Shown: piece by piece, positions 6,150 to 9,140 of the stretch | Layout: every line of letters starts with the position of its first letter | Numbering within the stretch: the first letter of the stretch is position 1 | Assembly: GCA_052388135.1 (NCBI GenBank) | Contig: JBQTIM010000157.1 | Span: 1 to 9,140, forward strand | DNA from: JBQTIM01 sp052388135 | Lineage (GTDB): Bacteria > Elusimicrobiota > Elusimicrobia > FEN-1173 | Length of the DNA stretch: 9,140 nt | Reading direction: 5' to 3' | Notes under the pieces: model-generated | Database searches by the model: none | What the model saw: the letters and a program-made list of their open reading frames with translations, nothing else | What the model was told of the DNA's origin: nothing | Translations under genes and position numbers: made by a program

Positions 6150-6910
6150 CGCCGGGGCCCTCCCTCCTCTCCCTCGCTCAAGTTTCCAAGGGGTTTCCCG
6201 GCCCCGGCGGCCTCCGGCCGGTCCTGGCGGACGTTTCCTTCGACGTGCCCGAGGGGGACATCGTTTGCCTGCTGGGCCTCAACGGCGCGGGAAAAACCAC
6301 GCTTCTGAAAATCGTCAGCGCCCTGCTGGCTCCCGACGGTGGGCGGGTGCTCCTGTCGGGCCTGGACGTGCACCGCCGCCCGGCCGAGGCCAAGGCGCGC
6401 ATCGGCTTCGCGTCGTCCGAAGACCACTCTTTTTACGGCCGGCTCTCCGTGCGCATGAACCTTTGGTTCTACGCCCAGCTCCACGGCCTGCCGCCGGCGC
6501 GGTGGCGGGACCGGCTGGAAAGCCTGTCGGGCCAACTGGAGCTGTCCGGCTTCCTGGACCAGCCCTTCCGCGAACTGTCCAGCGGACAGAAACAGCGCGT
6601 CCTCTTGGCTCGAGCCCTCCTGCACGATCCGGCGCTGGTGCTTCTGGACGAGCCGCATCAAAACCTGGACCCGGGCTTTTCCACGCGCCTCCGGTCTCTC
6701 CTCCGGGACGAATGGCGCGGCCGGGAGAAGCGGACCCTGCTGGTTTCCACCCACCACTTGGATGAGGCTCAGCGAATTTCCGACCGCTGGGTGGTCCTCC
6801 ACGACGGCCGCGCCCTGTTCCAGGGCTCCTTGAGCGGCCGCCTGCAAAGGGAGCCCGGCCTCACCGCGCACGACTTTTTCCGCAACCTGACGTCGCCGGC
6901 GGCCGCGTGA
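6146..6910 (+). CDS. ABC-2-type exporter ATP-binding subunit
   Basis: This is a 254-residue ATPase energising the permease encoded next. Motifs in order: Walker A GLNGAGKTT (44-52), signature LSSGQKQRV (144-152), Walker B ALVLLDEP (163-170), D-loop NLDP (173-176) and H-loop His203 (STHHLDEA). The Q-loop is unusual: where CcmA/NodI-like ATPases have a Gln (usually PQE), this reads ASSEDHSFYGRLSVRMNL (89-106), with Ser/Glu in place of Gln. I recall a similar SSDERSFYWRL-type loop in some ABC-2 exporter ATPases, so it may be a subfamily trait. The frame stays open far upstream inside alx, but ABC homology starts around SLLSLAQVSKGF. TTG 6146 overlaps the alx stop (TTGA) and is the best start; no ATG is available. 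The gene ends in a GTGA overlap with the permease. The substrate is unknown. Confidence 0.88.
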   Translation: MTPGPSLLSLAQVSKGFPGPGGLRPVLADVSFDVPEGDIVCLLGLNGAGKTTLLKIVSALLAPDGGRVLLSGLDVHRRPAEAKARIGFASSEDHSFYGRLSVRMNLWFYAQLHGLPPARWRDRLESLSGQLELSGFLDQPFRELSSGQKQRVLLARALLHDPALVLLDEPHQNLDPGFSTRLRSLLRDEWRGREKRTLLVSTHHLDEAQRISDRWVVLHDGRALFQGSLSGRLQREPGLTAHDFFRNLTSPAAA

Positions 6911-7722
6911 CCCCGCCCTTCCAGCCGCTGTGGGCGTTCTTCCGGCGCGACGCCGCCATCCACACGTCCTACAAGCTGGGGTTTTCCATGGACGTGGCGG
7001 GCGTCTTCCTGACGGCGGCCACGTATTATTTCGTGGCGAAACTTTTCGGGAACTCCGCCGCGCCCTTCTTGGCGGCCTACGGGGGGGACTATTTTTCTTT
7101 CGTCCTCATCGGCATCGCTTTTTCCACCTACCAATACGTGGGCCTCAACTCCTTCGCCCAGTCCCTGCGGCAGGAGCAGTTCCTGAACACGCTGGAGCCC
7201 ATCCTGCTGACGCCCGTGTCGCTCACGCAATTCCTGGCCGGCTCGGCCCTGTGGGATTTTCTCTACAACACGTTCCAGGTGGCCCTCTACTTCGCCGTGG
7301 GCATGATGCTCTTCGGCATGAGGATTCCCCACGCCCGGCTTCTGCCTGCGGCGGCCCTGCTGTGCCTCACCATTCTCGCCTTCATGGGGCTGGGCGTTAT
7401 GGCGGCGGCCTTCATCATGCTCTACAAAAGAGGGAACCCGGTGACGTGGATGGTGACCAACGTGAGCAGCCTGCTGGGCGGCGTTTATTTTCCCGTGGAC
7501 GTTCTGCCGGGCTGGCTGAAGGACGTCGCCTTTTTCGTGCCCATGACCCACGCTTTGGAGGGCTTGCGCAAAAGCCTGCTCATGGGCGCCGGCTGGGGGG
7601 AGACGGCCTCCCACTTAACGGCCCTGGCCGCCTTCGTGGCGGTTCTGTGGCCTTTGGGGATTTTTTTCTTCGCCGCGGCGTTAAAGAAAAGCCAGCGGGA
7701 GGGAAGCCTGGGGCATTATTGA
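6907..7722 (+). CDS. ABC-2-type transporter permease
   Basis: This is a 271-residue membrane subunit expected to dimerise and pair with the preceding ATPase to export an unknown substrate (drug, lipid or glycan are typical of the family). GTG 6907 overlaps the ATPase stop by four bases, so the start is set by coupling. It has about six hydrophobic segments (roughly 28-47, 62-82, 109-136, 145-172, 180-197, 235-258). The cytoplasmic LRQEQFLNTLEPILLTPVS (87-105), after the second segment, is typical of the coupling region of ABC-2 permeases. GGVYFPVDVLPGWL (191-204) is the hallmark re-entrant motif near the last segments. The C-terminus is short, basic and soluble. No periplasmic partner or outer-membrane channel gene is visible nearby. 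After the stop, sequence composition turns AT-rich and a new promoter follows, so this is probably the operon's last gene. Confidence 0.88.
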   Translation: MTPPFQPLWAFFRRDAAIHTSYKLGFSMDVAGVFLTAATYYFVAKLFGNSAAPFLAAYGGDYFSFVLIGIAFSTYQYVGLNSFAQSLRQEQFLNTLEPILLTPVSLTQFLAGSALWDFLYNTFQVALYFAVGMMLFGMRIPHARLLPAAALLCLTILAFMGLGVMAAAFIMLYKRGNPVTWMVTNVSSLLGGVYFPVDVLPGWLKDVAFFVPMTHALEGLRKSLLMGAGWGETASHLTALAAFVAVLWPLGIFFFAAALKKSQREGSLGHY

Positions 7723-7774
7723 GGGAACAGGCGATTTTGGATAATTTGTTGCATATCGGCTAAAAAGGAAAACC

Positions 7775-7803
7775 TTGCAAACAGACCGTCCAGACTTTAT
7801 AAT
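7775..7803 (+). promoter_or_regulatory. Sigma-70-type promoter for the TPR gene
   Basis: TTGCAA (7775-7780) and a perfect TATAAT (7798-7803) are separated by exactly 17 bases, in an AT-rich island between the permease stop and the next gene. Initiation would fall near 7810, leaving a leader of about 105 nt. This is the best promoter in the window. No convincing terminator separates it from the permease gene; only a tiny AAGG/CCTT hairpin is present just upstream. Confidence 0.72.
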
Positions 7804-7809
7804 AAAATC

Positions 7810-7914
7810 GGTAGGCGAAGACGGAACAAAACGGCACACCACCCCGCCATTGAGCATCCGGCCGGCCGGTTCTTGCCTTCTATTCGTATACCTATTATAT
7901 AAGGAGCCGTCTCT
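7810..7914 (+). other. 5' leader of the TPR gene
   Basis: The leader contains a 12-base palindrome of three CCGG units (7858-7869). It also contains a possible long-range pair, AGACGG (7819-7824) with CCGTCT (7907-7912), the latter lying directly between the SD AAGGAG (7901-7906) and the TTG start. Closing that stem would partly shield the initiation site. The RBS is embedded in an AT-rich stretch (TATTATATAAGGAG). No recognised riboswitch is seen. Confidence 0.3.
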
Positions 7915-9140
7915 TTGAACGCACGCAGGCCTTTTTCATGCGCCCTCCGGTTCTCGCTGGCGGCGTCCTTTCTCATGATTCCCCTGCGGCCCGGCGCCCA
8001 GGAGTTTCTGGAGGACCCGCGTCCCGCCCGCCACGCCTCCACCCGCGTTTTCACCTTTGAGTACGTTCCACACAAGCGACAGGAAACATACAAAGATTTC
8101 CTTAAGTTCACCAAGGCCACCGCTCCCGGGCCGGATGGCCAGCGGGCCCGCTATCTGGTGGCCGAACTCGCGGCCTTGGACGGAGATTTCAAAGCGGCCT
8201 CGCTTATACTGGAAGGCGTCTCCGCCGAAGAGCCCGAAGACGACTTTTTCCTGGCCAGCGTCCGGCAGAAACTGGGCGACGCCTACATGCAGAGGGGCCT
8301 CTTCGACAAGGCGGCCCAAACCTACGCTCTGGCCGCGGCCGGCGGCGCTCCCGCGGTGGCTCCCGAAGCCCTCCTGGGGCAGGCCGTGGCGGACCTGGCC
8401 TCCGGCCGCCGCGAAGAGGCCTACGCCCGCTACAACACCTTGGTGGAAGCCTATCCCGGCTACAAGCAGGCCGACCATGTGATCCTGCCCCTCGGTCTCA
8501 TCCTTTGGGAAAACCGCCGCTTCAAGGAAGCCTTGGATTATTTCGTGAAGGATGAAAAGAATCCGGCCGCCTTGTATTTCGCCGGCCTCAGCCGGCGCGC
8601 GCTCAAGCAAAACGTGGAGGCCCAGGCCGCTTTCAAGAAGGTCACGCGGGACCACCCCAAAACCGTCTGGGCGGAGCGGGCGCGCTTCGAGCTGGGCGAG
8701 ACGTTCTATCAGCAGAAGGATTTCAACCTGGCCATGAAATCCCTGGAGCCCACCGCCGCCGAGTCCCGCGACCCCTGGCAGACCCTCGCCTACTACCGCC
8801 TGGCCTGCAGCGATTTCAACGTCGAGAGGTTCAAGGAGGCGGAGCAGCGCCTCTGGACCCTACGGAAGGACGTGGACAAGGGCGCCCTCAGGGCCAACAT
8901 CACCACGCTCCTGTCCCAATCCCTGGTGGAGCAGGACAAGACCAAACCCCTGGTGAACCTGCTGCGCAAAGAGAACCGCGGCAAGGAGCAGACCCCGGAC
9001 GTCAACTTCCAGCTCATCTGGTCCCTGGCGGCGGTGGGCCGCTACGAGGAGGCGGTGAAGCGCTCCGAGCAGTTCCTCCGCGCCAAGTGGGACCGGGAGC
9101 TTACGCCCAAGACCCTTCTCATCCAGGGCTACTGCCTGGG
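7915..9140 (+). CDS. Exported tetratricopeptide-repeat protein (3' end outside window)
   Basis: At least 408 residues are encoded, open to the window edge. TTG 7915 is chosen because AAGGAG (7901-7906) sits 8 bases upstream and the first residues then form a proper signal peptide: a basic start (MNARRPF), a hydrophobic core about 10-24 and probable cleavage near Ala28 (PGA-QEF). The next ATG (7975) lies inside the signal core with no SD. The mature part is a run of TPR-like helix pairs: LGDAYMQRGLFDKAAQTY (about 120-137), EEAYARYNTLVEAYP (about 167-181), NRRFKEALDYF (about 200-210), EAQAAFKKVTRDHP and ELGETFYQQKDFNLAMKSLE (about 233-278), then more divergent units. The EAYPGYKQAD and KDHP-like spacing resembles periplasmic YbgF/BamD-type scaffolds. 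No enzymatic motif is seen; a periplasmic protein-binding scaffold is the safest description. Confidence 0.82.
   Translation, partial: MNARRPFSCALRFSLAASFLMIPLRPGAQEFLEDPRPARHASTRVFTFEYVPHKRQETYKDFLKFTKATAPGPDGQRARYLVAELAALDGDFKAASLILEGVSAEEPEDDFFLASVRQKLGDAYMQRGLFDKAAQTYALAAAGGAPAVAPEALLGQAVADLASGRREEAYARYNTLVEAYPGYKQADHVILPLGLILWENRRFKEALDYFVKDEKNPAALYFAGLSRRALKQNVEAQAAFKKVTRDHPKTVWAERARFELGETFYQQKDFNLAMKSLEPTAAESRDPWQTLAYYRLACSDFNVERFKEAEQRLWTLRKDVDKGALRANITTLLSQSLVEQDKTKPLVNLLRKENRGKEQTPDVNFQLIWSLAAVGRYEEAVKRSEQFLRAKWDRELTPKTLLIQGYCL

Noticed and set aside
7873..7901. TTGCCT-N17-TATATA as a promoter for the TPR gene
   Set aside because: The -10 would overlap the SD (AAGGAG, 7901-7906), so a transcript from it would start after the ribosome site. 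The AT-richness is better explained by the initiation region, and TTGCAA-N17-TATAAT upstream is stronger.

Overview
The window is GC-rich, Gram-negative-type bacterial DNA. A Pal-type OmpA lipoprotein and a second lipoprotein point to an outer membrane, and GTG/TTG starts and 4-nt gene overlaps are common. The phylum cannot be fixed from the sequence alone; an Elusimicrobiota- or deltaproteobacteria-like lineage would fit, but that is a guess. All genes read on the + strand, and the long minus-strand open frames look like codon-bias shadows.

Layout. (1) 44-1034: two envelope lipoproteins, a small Ala/Lys-rich one and a Pal-like peptidoglycan anchor, followed by a very strong hairpin at 1092-1120. 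(2) 1035-1409: a 375-base gene-free stretch with that hairpin, an extended -10 promoter (1163-1171) and a 164-nt element (1223-1386). The element folds almost end to end into one rod centred on its own midpoint, and it lies in the presumed leader of glmU. (3) 1410-5123: glmU-prs-rplY(ctc)-pth, the same gene order as gcaD-prs-ctc-spoVC in Bacillus subtilis. It supplies UDP-GlcNAc, PRPP, the 5S-binding protein bL25 and peptidyl-tRNA hydrolase. (4) 5134-7722: a chain joined by three 4-nt stop/start overlaps: a 29-codon mini-ORF (ATGA) to an Alx/TerC-type membrane protein (TTGA) to an ABC ATPase (GTGA) to an ABC-2 permease. (5) 7723-7914: a clear sigma-70-type promoter and a leader of about 105 nt. 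(6) 7915-9140: an exported TPR protein that runs off the window.

How they work together. The glmU-pth block is a housekeeping unit feeding cell-wall and nucleotide precursors and translation. The Alx-ABC block looks like one translationally coupled unit for membrane transport; pairing a TerC/Alx protein with an ABC-2 exporter is its unusual aspect. The most novel-looking object is the rod-shaped repeat or RNA before glmU. The best regulatory curiosity is the mini-ORF leading into alx, at a locus where other bacteria use a manganese riboswitch.
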